DNA from: CAUZIR01 sp965250195
GTDB taxonomy: Bacteria; Chloroflexota; Dehalococcoidia; Lucifugimonadales; UBA2962
Assembly: GCA_965250195.1 (NCBI GenBank)
Contig: OZ252295.1
Location: 186,001 to 250,000 of the forward strand
Reading direction: 5' to 3'
DNA length: 64,000 nucleotides
The notes under the pieces are model-generated. The model ran no database searches. It saw only the letters and a list, made by a program, of their open reading frames with translations, and was not told the DNA's origin. A program made the translations under genes and the position numbers. Shown piece after piece: positions 55,644-64,000 of the stretch; positions within the stretch are counted from its first letter, which is position 1; the number at the start of each line of letters is the position of its first letter.

Positions 55644-56536
55644 TGGATGAGCACGGCTGCCAGGGCGCCGAAAAATACTGCGCCCGAGACGTAGGCGTTG
55701 ATACGGAAAAAAGCCATGCCCATGCGGGACAGGTCCTCCGGCGAAACCAGGCTGTGCTTGTAGACGAGCCCCACAACGGCGGCGGCCAAGCCGATGTAGA
55801 AGGGCCAGGCCAGGCCCATTGCCAGGCCCAGTCCGAGCAGGACCCCGGCGGCCGCGACGTCCATTGACCGGGCGATGTTGAACGCGGGCCTGACGCCGAA
55901 CCGCTCGGCGATTGAGTGCAGTCCATGAGACTTTTGGAACTGGAAGTCCTGCGTGTGGTAGATGATGTCGAAGCTGCCGGCCCAGAGCGCGACGCCTAAC
56001 GAGAGCATGACCGGTTCCCAGCTCAAAGAACCTTTGACCGCTATCCAGGCGGCGGACGGAGCTATGGCCAGGGCCCAACCCAACATGGGGTTGGCCAGAA
56101 ACGTGAAACGTTTCGAATATGGATAGAGCACCAGGTACGCGGCAGCGACGGGGGCGAGCGCCAGGGCCAGGCCGTTGAGACGCCAGGCCGCCACCAGTAG
56201 CACGGCCAGGCCGAGCGCCGCGAGGGCCGTCAGGTCCGCCGGGCGCAGCATGCCCGCGGGCAGGTGGCGACCGGCCGAGCGAGGGTTGGCGGCGTCGATA
56301 TGACGGTCGATCAGGCGGTTGGCGGCCATGCCCAGCGTCCGGGCGCCTACCATGGCGACGGTTATCCAGGCGAACTGGGCCCACGTGGGCAACCCGTCGG
56401 CCGCCAGGACCATGCCCGTGTAGGCAAACGGGAGCGCGAACAGGCTCTCGGCGAATTTTATTGCGTCCGGTATCTGGAGTAGTCGGCGAATGGGAGGCGC
56501 CGCGGGCAGACTGGCGTCAGGAGCGATGGCCGTCAC
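55640..56536 (-). CDS. ubiA: UbiA-family prenyltransferase
   Basis: This 298-residue membrane prenyltransferase has about eight or nine TM helices. Motif 1 is GMAANRLIDRHIDAANPRSA and motif 2 is FDIIYHTQDFQFQKSHGLHS, the Asp-rich sites for Mg-diphosphate. It attaches a polyprenyl chain to an aromatic acid. The GTG at 56536 overlaps the ubiD stop as GTGA. With ubiD and ubiX nearby, the acceptor may be 1,4-dihydroxy-6-naphthoate (futalosine menaquinone route, MqnP-like) or 4-hydroxybenzoate; sequence alone does not decide. Confidence 0.92.
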   Translation of the reverse strand: MTAIAPDASLPAAPPIRRLLQIPDAIKFAESLFALPFAYTGMVLAADGLPTWAQFAWITVAMVGARTLGMAANRLIDRHIDAANPRSAGRHLPAGMLRPADLTALAALGLAVLLVAAWRLNGLALALAPVAAAYLVLYPYSKRFTFLANPMLGWALAIAPSAAWIAVKGSLSWEPVMLSLGVALWAGSFDIIYHTQDFQFQKSHGLHSIAERFGVRPAFNIARSMDVAAAGVLLGLGLAMGLAWPFYIGLAAAVVGLVYKHSLVSPEDLSRMGMAFFRINAYVSGAVFFGALAAVLIQ

Positions 56537-57987
56537 AGACCGTATTCCTCCCAGCGACCATCTACCAGGGCCTTGACCTCGGCACTCATGACTACATCGT
56601 CGGGCCACTCCCTGGGGAAGCCGTCCATCGGGCCCTTCGCTGTCGCGTCGATGCCCATTTTGCTGCCGTGACGGTAGGTCGGGGTTGCCACGTCCAGGTC
56701 GTCGAGCGGCCCGTCGACCATGACGATGTCTGTGGCCGGGTTGATGTTGGCCGTCACTCGCCATGCGACCTCGGACAGGTCCTGGACGTTGACGTCTCCA
56801 TCCACAACGACAATTGTTTTAGCCAGGGCCAGGAGGCCTAACCCCCACAGGGCGTACATAATCTTGCGCGCGTGTCCCCGGTACTCTTTGTTGATGCTAA
56901 CGATGACCAGGTTGTGGAACACCCCCTCGGCAGGCATGTTGATGTCGACGATCTCCGGCAGTGTCATTTGCAGGGCCGGCAGCATGATGCGCTCGGCCGC
57001 CTTACCCATGTAGTAGTCCTCCATGGGCGGCCGCCCGACCACGGTGGCCGGGTAGATAGCATCGCGCCTGCGAGTGATGGCCGTGACGTGGAAGACGGGG
57101 TATTGCTCGGGCAGCGAATAGTAGCCGGTGTGGTCGCCGAATGGACCCTCAGTGCGGTACTCACCGGGCACCACGTAACCCTCCAGCACGATTTCGGCCT
57201 GGGCCGGGACCTCTAGGGCGACTGTGATGCACTTGACCAGCTCGACGGGCGCGCGCCTTATTACGCCCGAAACAGCGAACTCGTCCATGTCGGGCGGCAG
57301 GGGCAGAGAACCTGTCCACATGGTGGTAGGGTCGGCGCCCAGCGCCACGGCTACCTCCAGGCGCTCATCGGCTCGCTGCTCACCCTTTCGGAAATGCAGG
57401 GCTCCGACCTTATGGCTCTGCCAGTGCATGCCCGCGGTCCTGCGGTCGTAGACCTGCATACGGTAGGTGCCGACGTTGCGGCGACCGGTTTCCGGGTCGC
57501 GGCTGATGACGAGGGGGAGCGTGATGAAGCGACCGGCGTCGTCGGGCCAGCACCTGAGCACCGGCAGGGATTCGAGATCGACTTCGTCACCGGTGACGAC
57601 AACCTCCTGACAGGGGCCGGAGCGGACCACTTTCGGCTGGCTCCTGGCCAGACCCAGCAAGTCCCCGGCTGTGCGAAGTTTTTCCACCAGGCCGCCGGGA
57701 GGACTTGAAGCGAGCGACAGCAGCTTGCGGACCCTCTCGGCGATCTCTTCGACGTCGTCGACTCCGAGCGCCCAGGCGACCCGCTGGTCGGTGCCGAACA
57801 GGTTGATCGCCACGGGCATGTCGTGGCCCTCTACGTTTTCGAACAGGAGGGCCGGACCTCCCGCGCGCACGGTACGGTCGACGATCTCGGTGATTTCCAG
57901 GTCGGCACTGACTTTCGCGGTGACTCTTTTGAGCTGGCCACGCTTTTCTAAGAGCGTCACGAATTCACTCATGTTCTTGAGGCTCAC
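56533..57987 (-). CDS. ubiD: UbiD-family decarboxylase
   Basis: This 484-residue prenyl-FMN-dependent decarboxylase has FVTLLEKRGQLKRVTAKVS, DLEITEIVDRTVRAGGPALL, RNVGTYRMQVYDRRTAGMHW, and the active-site stretch GEYRTEGPFGDHTGYYS with the catalytic Glu. The C-terminal VVDGDVNVQDLSEVAWRV and MGIDATAKGPMDGF are typical. It would remove the ring carboxylate after prenylation by UbiA, with UbiX supplying the cofactor. The GTG start overlaps the upstream stop. Confidence 0.94.
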   Translation of the reverse strand: MSLKNMSEFVTLLEKRGQLKRVTAKVSADLEITEIVDRTVRAGGPALLFENVEGHDMPVAINLFGTDQRVAWALGVDDVEEIAERVRKLLSLASSPPGGLVEKLRTAGDLLGLARSQPKVVRSGPCQEVVVTGDEVDLESLPVLRCWPDDAGRFITLPLVISRDPETGRRNVGTYRMQVYDRRTAGMHWQSHKVGALHFRKGEQRADERLEVAVALGADPTTMWTGSLPLPPDMDEFAVSGVIRRAPVELVKCITVALEVPAQAEIVLEGYVVPGEYRTEGPFGDHTGYYSLPEQYPVFHVTAITRRRDAIYPATVVGRPPMEDYYMGKAAERIMLPALQMTLPEIVDINMPAEGVFHNLVIVSINKEYRGHARKIMYALWGLGLLALAKTIVVVDGDVNVQDLSEVAWRVTANINPATDIVMVDGPLDDLDVATPTYRHGSKMGIDATAKGPMDGFPREWPDDVVMSAEVKALVDGRWEEYGL

Positions 57988-59150
57988 AGGGCGGCCTCCT
58001 CTGTTTCCGCAGCCTCAGCGCGTATCTGGCTAGATGATCCGTCCCAACGGAAGACGGACTCTGGAAGCTCCATGAAAAGTTCTTCAAATTCACTCGGCAC
58101 TTCCAGACCGGCGAGGGAGTGAAAGGCCCCTTCCACCACTCTCCCGGCGACGAGCAATCTGCAGCCGGAGTCGCGGATCTCTTCCAGGGCCCGAACGACC
58201 CCGGCCTGCTCGCCACCGTGATAGACCGAGTCCACCAGCCTGATCGCGGTGTCGTAACCCACTACGAATGTGGTGCCCGGGAAGAGCCGCGCCTTCAGGT
58301 TGAAGAGGTGGGCCCTGGTCAGGATTACCGTGGCAGCACCGCCCATTTGGGTGAGCCGGTTTTTTACCTCATGAGGCATAAGCTCCGGTTTATCTACATT
58401 CGTAATCGACAGTTCGAATGTGACGCCCGTGCCGAGCTCTTTGCTCGCCGCCTCTCGCAGAGCGACGTGCCCGGCGTGCAGGGGGTTGAAGGAGCCGGGC
58501 ATGAGCGCGCCGTCGATGCCGGGCTCTGAGGCCTCGGTGCCATCAGCCGCCACGCGCACCCAATTGACGGTGCCGGACGCGAGCAGGTCGATCGGATCAC
58601 CCCCGAACGACTGAGCCGACCGGACTTGCAGGTGCTCCCTCGGGTTCAGGTCCAAATTTGGCGCCTGCCGTATCCCAGCCGCTGACGCCAGAGCACGGAG
58701 CACCATGAGACTTGCCACGCGCTCCTCGGCGGCCCGGTCTCTTTCACCCTTTCCCATAGTGACGCCGAACCCGACGGTGCCGCTGTCTGTCCGGACGGAC
58801 ACGTGAACCCGGTGGTTTCCCCGCCTGGGTCTGTTTGAGGAGATGGCCGCGGTGCATGCGACTCCGGCTACCGGGTAGTCGCCGTCTCGCAGAATCAGTG
58901 CCCGTTCGTAGGCCGCTTTTGCCATTTCGTCCGCCACTTCTGGGGACGCCAGGCTGGCGGGCTGGCGTCCCAACGACTCGTGTAGTGAGGCCCGAGAGTA
59001 TGGCACTGTAGCCTCCAGGACGGTCCCCGAGGCGCCGGGCACGGCCAGGAGCCATGACAGCGCCTGCGAACCGGCTCCGGAGACGGAGAGGACGCAACGC
59101 AGCGGCGATGCGTGAAGCCTGGCGACGAGGTCGTGGATATAGGTGTCCAT
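57984..59150 (-). CDS. CinA-like / NadD-like cytidylyltransferase fusion
   Basis: This 388-residue protein appears to have two domains. Residues 1-165 resemble the CinA C-terminal (nicotinamide-nucleotide amidase-like) domain: SVSGAGSQALSWLLAVPGAS and TVPYSRASLHESLG. From about residue 215 there is a nucleotidyltransferase of the NadD/cytidylyltransferase fold with GALMPGSFNPLHAGHVALRE (HxGH). A similar fusion is known in plants and some bacteria without firm function. It is the first gene of the six-gene quinone-type operon. A role in pyridine-nucleotide salvage is a guess. Confidence 0.78.
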   Translation of the reverse strand: MDTYIHDLVARLHASPLRCVLSVSGAGSQALSWLLAVPGASGTVLEATVPYSRASLHESLGRQPASLASPEVADEMAKAAYERALILRDGDYPVAGVACTAAISSNRPRRGNHRVHVSVRTDSGTVGFGVTMGKGERDRAAEERVASLMVLRALASAAGIRQAPNLDLNPREHLQVRSAQSFGGDPIDLLASGTVNWVRVAADGTEASEPGIDGALMPGSFNPLHAGHVALREAASKELGTGVTFELSITNVDKPELMPHEVKNRLTQMGGAATVILTRAHLFNLKARLFPGTTFVVGYDTAIRLVDSVYHGGEQAGVVRALEEIRDSGCRLLVAGRVVEGAFHSLAGLEVPSEFEELFMELPESVFRWDGSSSQIRAEAAETEEAAL

Positions 59151-59257
59151 GGCTTCGCTCTAAAGGCAACCGCACCCAGTACGCGATTGACCTCTAATCA
59201 AACACACTGCTACAGGCTACCCGACAGCAGCCGTTCAGCTCATTCCGAATTCAACCC

Positions 59258-60499
59258 TCAGCCAGTCCCACCAGTCTCGAAGAAGGAGGAGCCTTGACGC
59301 CGCCTTGTGTACACACCGAAAGCGATGCCAGCCACAGCTATCACGCCAAAGATCGAACCCACGATTATTCCAGTGACGGCGCCAGCGGAAAGGCCGCCAT
59401 CGTCTTCGTCGGAGACGACTTCTCCCGGTGCCGCCGGTGTGGCTGTGGGCGCGGGCGTTGGTGTGGGTGTCGCCGTGGAGACCGTAGCGGTCGGCGTCGG
59501 CGGCACCGAGGTCGGAGTCGGTGTGGCCTGTGCGGTCGGCTCGGGAATGGCGGTCGACGTCTCCTCCGCCTCTTGAGGCACAGGTGTGGGTGTGATGATC
59601 GAGGCAACCTGGATAGACCGGGTCACGCGGTCCGCCCGCAACTCCCTGGCCCCCGCGTCCAACACGGTCGTGTACTCGATGATGCCGGATTCACCGGACT
59701 CAAGCGAGATGACATCGACGGAATCGGCGACGCTATCGATGTACAGCGTCACGGAGAACGTGCCGGATTCCGCGCCGATGTTGGCCACCGTGGCCCTGAC
59801 GGTCACCTGCTCGTCAGCGGTTGGAGACGCCGGGTCCAGCTGGAGATCTGTAACCTCGAAGTTCTGAGTCGGAATCTCAAGTCCGCCCGTTATCGCCACC
59901 AACGAGAAGCCAGGGAGAGAGACGGTGTAGAACACCTTTTCCTCGTCTTCTTTAAGACGCTTAGTCTGGAACAGCACCCATGAATTAGACCCTTCATCCA
60001 ACCGCCAGAACTGAACGGCCCATTTGTGAACGGCGTTCGCGTCGAGCCACGCCTTTTCGACATACAGCGTCAGGTGAGCTGAAACCAAGTCCTCATCGGT
60101 CGCGTTGGAAATGTCGACACTGAATATTGAGTTGACTATTTGGCCTTCGGGCAGGCTTGGGACTCCTGTCGGCAACTCGGTCAGACCTTCCACTTCGACG
60201 GAGATATCGGCAAGCGCACTTGCGAATTTCGCAACGATAGCGTCGATCGGTGCAGGACTGCCGACGAGCTTGACCCACGTCAACACACCCGTCTCCGGCA
60301 CCAGATGCAAAGCCAGATCATCAGTGATCTGGGTGAACTGCGGCTCCCCCAGTTCCGGATCGAGCTCCGGCAGCTCTTCGGCCACGAGTTGCTCGGTCGG
60401 AATATCCTTGAACTTCTCGAACAGCACTTCCTTGTTGATCTTGAAGAAGCTTTCCGGTTCCATATCGGGTAGGCTCGCGACTAGACTGTCAGCATCCAT
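59258..60499 (-). CDS. PGF-pre-PGF/CARDB surface protein (C-terminal part of a split gene)
   Basis: This 413-codon segment holds, in order, a short helical repeat stretch, a PGF-pre-PGF-like domain ending WVLFQTKRL and FYTVSLPGFSLVAITGG, a CARDB/Ig-like adhesion domain (VTDLQLDPASPTADEQVTVR), a T/P-rich linker, and a C-terminal TM helix GIIVGSIFGVIAVAGIAFGV. It has no signal peptide although every domain is extracytoplasmic. It follows the next feature in the same frame after one TAG and a CAA, so it is most likely the continuation of that gene. Confidence 0.7.
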   Translation of the reverse strand: MDADSLVASLPDMEPESFFKINKEVLFEKFKDIPTEQLVAEELPELDPELGEPQFTQITDDLALHLVPETGVLTWVKLVGSPAPIDAIVAKFASALADISVEVEGLTELPTGVPSLPEGQIVNSIFSVDISNATDEDLVSAHLTLYVEKAWLDANAVHKWAVQFWRLDEGSNSWVLFQTKRLKEDEEKVFYTVSLPGFSLVAITGGLEIPTQNFEVTDLQLDPASPTADEQVTVRATVANIGAESGTFSVTLYIDSVADSVDVISLESGESGIIEYTTVLDAGARELRADRVTRSIQVASIITPTPVPQEAEETSTAIPEPTAQATPTPTSVPPTPTATVSTATPTPTPAPTATPAAPGEVVSDEDDGGLSAGAVTGIIVGSIFGVIAVAGIAFGVYTRRRQGSSFFETGGTG

Positions 60500-60502
60500 T
60501 TG

Positions 60503-61264
60503 CTAGACGAGTCCCTCCACCTTAGACACATCGGCATCGACCACCTCACCCAACACCTTGGCGGCCGTTTCACTATCAACGACGTTGAGTATGTTGGCGG
60601 CCTGTTCAAGCTCGATTTCGACGATCAGGTCACCCGCCTGCTCTACATCGATCACCTCCACGAGGTCCGCGCCTGCGTTGGGCTCAATCGCTTCGAAAAT
60701 GTCGGTGACGGCCTCAATGTCGATGGCTCCGACGACGTCTGCCACCTCTTCGGCCGTCGCCTCTTCGAGTATGGCCACAGCCTGCTCTACATCGATCACT
60801 TCCATTAGGTCCGCGCCTGCGTTGGCGTCAATCTCTTCGAAAGTCTCGGCGGCGGCCTCAGCGTCGAGGGCTCCGACGGCCTCTGCCACGTCTTCGGCCG
60901 TCGCATCTGCGAGTAAGTCCGCAGCCTGTTCGGCCGAGATGGATTCCAGAAGCTCGGCCGCGTCATCGGCCGTCCCTTCACTGATGGTGTCGGCGGCAGC
61001 GTCAAACGCGGCCTCGTCAAGCGGGATCGGCGTGGCTGTCGGGACCGGCGTGGCAGTGGGCCTCGGGATCGGCGTGGCGGTGGGGGTCGGCGTGGGGGTC
61101 GCGGTCGGCGTGGGGGTCGCGGTCGCGGTAGCAGGCACGGTCCCCGTGGTCCCCGTGGTATCACCCGTAGCGACCCCAACAGGATCTGCGAAACGCAGAA
61201 GCATTGCCACCACGATCAGCGACACTAGCAACGAGCTAGCCAATAAAAAGGATTTTCTGTTCAT
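60503..61264 (-). CDS. Surface protein with MgtE-like helical repeats (N-terminal part of a split gene)
   Basis: A signal-anchor (FLLASSLLVSLIVVAMLL) is followed by a long T/P/A-rich linker and short helical repeats such as AAELLESISAEQAADLLAD and two near-copies containing NAGADLMEVIDVEQA and NAGADLVEVIDVEQA, 44 residues apart, which resemble the MgtE N-terminal repeat. The reading frame ends at TAG (60505-60503) in VSKVEGLV and continues in frame as QMDADSLVASLPDMEPES. The full protein would be about 668 residues. The ATG at 61264 is chosen over a GTG at 61282. Confidence 0.7.
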   Translation of the reverse strand: MNRKSFLLASSLLVSLIVVAMLLRFADPVGVATGDTTGTTGTVPATATATPTPTATPTPTPTATPIPRPTATPVPTATPIPLDEAAFDAAADTISEGTADDAAELLESISAEQAADLLADATAEDVAEAVGALDAEAAAETFEEIDANAGADLMEVIDVEQAVAILEEATAEEVADVVGAIDIEAVTDIFEAIEPNAGADLVEVIDVEQAGDLIVEIELEQAANILNVVDSETAAKVLGEVVDADVSKVEGLV

Positions 61265-61626
61265 TTCATCTGGAGCCGACACACGGCGGCGCAGCCCGAT
61301 TCAATTCTCGAACCCATACCAGCGTCTCGCCTGACACGCTCACTATATCAAAAACGAGGTGAACCCTGACTGGCTTCTCGTTGGTGTTGCCGGCCAATTG
61401 GCGACCCGGGGAGGAGCCACGCGGCGGATAAGGTCCTACCAACAAATTCCGGCCTAGCCAAGGCAAGTTTCGGCCCAACTCCGACCGAACCGAGATCGTG
61501 CCTTTTCCGTGGTGTACATAGCGTCAATGCCGCCAGTTCCGCGACTCACCAACCCAAACCCTTTTCTCGATAGAATGCTGGGGACGATAACGGCTCAAAA
61601 ATCCACGCTTTATCCAGTCGAGAACA
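61265..61626. other. Divergent intergenic region upstream of trkH
   Basis: These 362 bp separate the divergent surface-protein and trkH genes. -10-like hexamers TATAGT (minus, about 61349-61344) and TAGAAT (plus, about 61571) are visible without good -35 partners. No convincing gene or RNA is seen. Confidence 0.4.
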
Positions 61627-63123
61627 TTGAAACAAGACGAATCTAGGGGACTCCCCCAGTCTGAACGAAGCACCGGCGAACCCTCGTCAGGAGCTTGGTC
61701 GCCCCGACCGGGGGACCGGGTGGTCCGCCATCCACGGGTTGAGGAGATCGGCCCGGTTCGGGTCACTGTCTCGGCCCGTAAGGTCCAGTCTCGGCTGTTC
61801 GGCTCCCCTCTAGTCCTCCTGTACATTTTCGCCGCCCTGGTCGCTGTCGGGACCGCGCTGCTGATTCCTCCGTTCGCCCATCATGGTAGCGGCACCACCC
61901 CGTTTATGGACGCACTTTTCACGTCCACCTCGGCCGTAACGGTCACCGGACTTGTGGTGCAGGACACTACCACCTACTGGACTCTCTACGGAAAAGCGGT
62001 GGTCCTGGGCCTGATGTTCGTCGGAGGCCTAGGGATAATGACCCTGGCGGCCTTCCTGTTGGTGATCCTGGGACAGAGGGTCTCGCTGTTCCAACGGCTT
62101 CTCATGAAGGAGAGTCTGGGAATCCTCCCGGTCAACGAAATCGGCGGACTGGTCCGATTGGCCATCCGCATCGTCATCGTCGCGGTCGCCATTCAGTTCG
62201 TGGGCTTTATTGCGCTGACCGTTCGCTTCCTCGCCGTCATGGACCCGGTCGATGCGGTCGGGCAAGGACTGTTCATGGCGGTGTCCGGTTTCAACAACGC
62301 CGGGTTCTCTGCCCTGCCTGGATCCGCAAGCCTCTCGGCCTATCAGACAGACGTGACCGTCATCGTCGTCATGGGGATTCTCATTCTTCTCGGCGGGATT
62401 AGTCTCTGGGTGATGGCGGATGTCGTCACCCTCAGGCGCTTCTCCCTGTTCAGCCTGAACACGAAACTGGTACTGGTGGCGACAGGGTTTCTGGTCCTGC
62501 TCGGCTCGGTCGTCTTTTTCGCTTTCGAGTACGGAAACCCGCCGACGCTGCAAGCGCTGTCGGTCCCGCACAAGCTGCTGGTCTCGGTGTTCGAGGCGAT
62601 TAGCGGACGCACTGCTGGGTTCTCGACGGTCGATTATGGCGAGACCGAACAGCACACCAATTTCATTTTTATTAGCCTGATGTTCATTGGCGGCGCCTCC
62701 GCCTCGGTCGCCGGCGGCATTAAGGTAAACACCTTCGCTGTTGTTCTGGTGGCGGTGCTATCGACGATGCAAGGCCGCACTCACGCCACGGCTTTCGGGC
62801 GTGAAATTCCGGTGGTGATTGTGCAGCGAGCGATGGTCATTGGGGCCGTTGCGATAGCGGTGGTCTTTTCCTTCGCGTTTCTCCTGACGGCGGTGGAGAC
62901 GGGATTCGATTTCATCGATCTGCTCTTTGAGAGTGTCTCGGCGTTCGGTACGGTGGGCCTTTCTACCGGCCTGACAGGTGACCTGTCGAGATGGGGACAG
63001 TTGATTCTGGTGGTCGCAATGTTTGTAGGCCGCATCGGCCCGCTGGGACTCGGCCTGGCGATGGCGCAGTATTCAGAGCGCGACAACTACAGGTACGCAC
63101 AGGAACGGGTTACAATAGGCTAG
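61627..63123 (+). CDS. trkH: TrkH/KtrB-family potassium channel subunit
   Basis: This 498-residue membrane subunit of a Trk/Ktr K+ uptake system has four M1-P-M2 repeats. P-loops are visible as TSTSAVTVTGL, AVSGFNNAGFS, AISGRTAGFST and SVSAFGTVGLSTG, each with the filter glycine. An N-terminal cytoplasmic stretch of about 60 residues precedes the first helix. The TTG start has only a weak GAG upstream. The trkA regulatory gene follows 85 bp later. Coupling ion cannot be told from sequence. Confidence 0.93.
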   Translation: MKQDESRGLPQSERSTGEPSSGAWSPRPGDRVVRHPRVEEIGPVRVTVSARKVQSRLFGSPLVLLYIFAALVAVGTALLIPPFAHHGSGTTPFMDALFTSTSAVTVTGLVVQDTTTYWTLYGKAVVLGLMFVGGLGIMTLAAFLLVILGQRVSLFQRLLMKESLGILPVNEIGGLVRLAIRIVIVAVAIQFVGFIALTVRFLAVMDPVDAVGQGLFMAVSGFNNAGFSALPGSASLSAYQTDVTVIVVMGILILLGGISLWVMADVVTLRRFSLFSLNTKLVLVATGFLVLLGSVVFFAFEYGNPPTLQALSVPHKLLVSVFEAISGRTAGFSTVDYGETEQHTNFIFISLMFIGGASASVAGGIKVNTFAVVLVAVLSTMQGRTHATAFGREIPVVIVQRAMVIGAVAIAVVFSFAFLLTAVETGFDFIDLLFESVSAFGTVGLSTGLTGDLSRWGQLILVVAMFVGRIGPLGLGLAMAQYSERDNYRYAQERVTIG

Positions 63124-63208
63124 GTTCCCGCACCAGGAACAGCACGCCCACGCCGTGCCCAAGCCGCTCCCACGCTGCGGCCCTACACAACACGAGGCGA
63201 GACATTAA

Positions 63209-63865
63209 ATGAAAAAACAGGTCGTTGTAATTGGTCTGGGCAGGTTCGGTTCGAACCTCGCCACCTCCCTGTACAACATCGGCCACGACGTGCTGGCAAT
63301 GGACACGGCCGAGGAGAGGGTCCAGTCCATGATGGGCCGCGTCACCTACCCGGTAACCGGCAACGCCACCAACGAAATTGTCCTGCGGGAGCTGGGCATT
63401 ACCGACTATGACGCCGCAGTTGTCGCCATCGGCTCCGACATCGTCTCAAGCATCATGGCTTCGGTTCTACTTAAGACGCTGGGCATCCCATACGTGGTGT
63501 CCAGAGCACAAAACGAGATCCATGGCAATACGCTTGAGCGGATCGGTGTGGACAAGGTGATTCACGCTGAGGCCGAGATGGGCACGAGGTTGGCCCACAG
63601 CCTGTTCAACCCCAATGTGCAGGAGTATCTGGAACTTGCTCCCAGTTTCGGTCTTAGCCGCCTTAAGGTTCCTAATCGCTTTGACAATATGACGCTTCGT
63701 GAACTGGGATTCTCTGGACCAAGAGATCGGTACGGGCTCGCGGTGCTGGCAATCAAACGAGGCAACGACATCACCCTCAACCCGGATAGCGGCGACCGGC
63801 TTCAGACGGGTGACCTGCTGGTTCTTGCCGGCAGTGACGAATTGCTGGAGAAGCTGGAGTCCTAA
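63209..63865 (+). CDS. trkA: TrkA/KtrA-family potassium-channel gating protein
   Basis: This 218-residue cytoplasmic RCK protein has an RCK_N Rossmann domain with VVVIGLGRFGSNLATSLYN and the acidic VLAMDTAEERV nucleotide selector, suggesting NAD(H)/ATP-type binding. The RCK_C domain follows from about residue 135, ending TGDLLVLAGSDELLEKLES. The single RCK pair matches KtrA rather than the doubled E. coli TrkA. It gates the TrkH pore. Confidence 0.93.
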   Translation: MKKQVVVIGLGRFGSNLATSLYNIGHDVLAMDTAEERVQSMMGRVTYPVTGNATNEIVLRELGITDYDAAVVAIGSDIVSSIMASVLLKTLGIPYVVSRAQNEIHGNTLERIGVDKVIHAEAEMGTRLAHSLFNPNVQEYLELAPSFGLSRLKVPNRFDNMTLRELGFSGPRDRYGLAVLAIKRGNDITLNPDSGDRLQTGDLLVLAGSDELLEKLES

Positions 63866-63867
63866 GG

Positions 63868-64000
63868 GTGGCCACCACCCTCTCTTCGGTGCTGGTCTCT
63901 GTCGCCGGAAACGACTCCGACGAGGAGGCGGTGAGGATGGCCTGCGGAATGCTCAACGGCAACAAGGGGCGCCTGCATATTCTCTACATCATCGAGGTCG
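63868..64000 (+). CDS. Universal stress protein family (3' end outside window)
   Basis: The GTG at 63868, 2 bp after the trkA stop, opens a frame SSVLVSVAGNDSDEEAVRMA followed by GRLHILYIIEV that runs off the right edge. The pattern of strand, nucleotide-loop Asp and second strand fits the UspA fold. UspA-type proteins commonly accompany ion transporters. Only 44 codons are visible. Confidence 0.65.
   Translation, partial: MATTLSSVLVSVAGNDSDEEAVRMACGMLNGNKGRLHILYIIEV

Noticed and set aside
59440..59580. Second G+C-rich repeat tract
   Set aside because: Also explained as the T/P-rich linker between the CARDB domain and the TM helix.
61018..61142. Near-tandem GTCGGCGTGG-type repeats
   Set aside because: They encode the T/P/A-rich linker of the surface protein; no independent tandem repeat function is needed.

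Overview
This 64 kb window looks like a chromosomal segment of a Chloroflexota bacterium, most like the marine Dehalococcoidia/SAR202 type. That placement is inferred from gene content and architecture, not from a database search. Supporting signs are high G+C, F420-type luciferase-like oxidoreductases, HpcH/HpaI aldolases, an amidase/amidohydrolase cluster, PGF-pre-PGF-type surface proteins and a 23S rRNA gene unlinked from 16S and 5S. TTG and GTG starts are common, stop and start codons often overlap as NTGA, and many start codons lie only a few bases after a -10-like hexamer, suggesting leaderless mRNAs.

Layout. 1-3 kb: selA (cut by the left edge), a small Smr protein and rarA. 3-13 kb: metabolic genes on both strands (LLM oxidoreductase, cupin, MFS exporter, threonine aldolase, alpha/beta hydrolase, fumC, CCA-adding-type nucleotidyltransferase, HpcH aldolase, NUDIX, OsmC, F420/PPOX protein, methyltransferase, metallo-beta-lactamase-fold protein). 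14-17 kb: selD, itself a probable selenoprotein with an in-frame UGA, then argS and a gamma carbonic anhydrase. 17.6-25 kb: TPR proteins, a tandem pair of unknown 193-residue paralogues, an ArsR regulator with a cysteine-rich repeat insert, a Kelch lipoprotein, an SDR, a methyltransferase and trxB. 25-31 kb: two D-threonine-aldolase-like paralogues (one without the catalytic lysine), tsaD, hemL and rpe. 31-39 kb: an arginine operon argJ-argB-argD-argG-argH with an acyl-CoA dehydrogenase and a MaoC hydratase between argG and argH. 39-49 kb: amidase/AKR/amidohydrolase operon, a DUF2157/GDYXXLXY pair, a second HpcH aldolase, a lipoprotein gene broken by an in-frame TAG, and a glutamine-synthetase-like gene.

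49-53 kb, read right to left: a near-consensus promoter, a leader with a terminator-like hairpin and a boxA-like element, 23S rRNA flanked by an 18-bp perfect inverted repeat (precursor processing stem), initiator tRNA-Met and a terminator. 53-59 kb is a six-gene operon with every junction overlapping by 4 bp: CinA/cytidylyltransferase fusion, ubiD, ubiA, ubiX, a frameshifted LLM oxidoreductase and an inositol-monophosphatase-like gene. It probably makes or modifies a quinone. 59-61 kb holds a surface protein split by a second in-frame TAG. The window ends in a trkH/trkA potassium-uptake pair and a partial universal stress protein gene.

The best leads are the selenocysteine-containing SelD with a clear bSECIS hairpin, the self-standing 23S-tRNA(fMet) operon with an attenuator-like leader, the 9-residue cysteine repeat in ArsR, the lysine-less aldolase paralogue, and two surface proteins interrupted by TAG in a genome that otherwise uses TAG as a normal stop.
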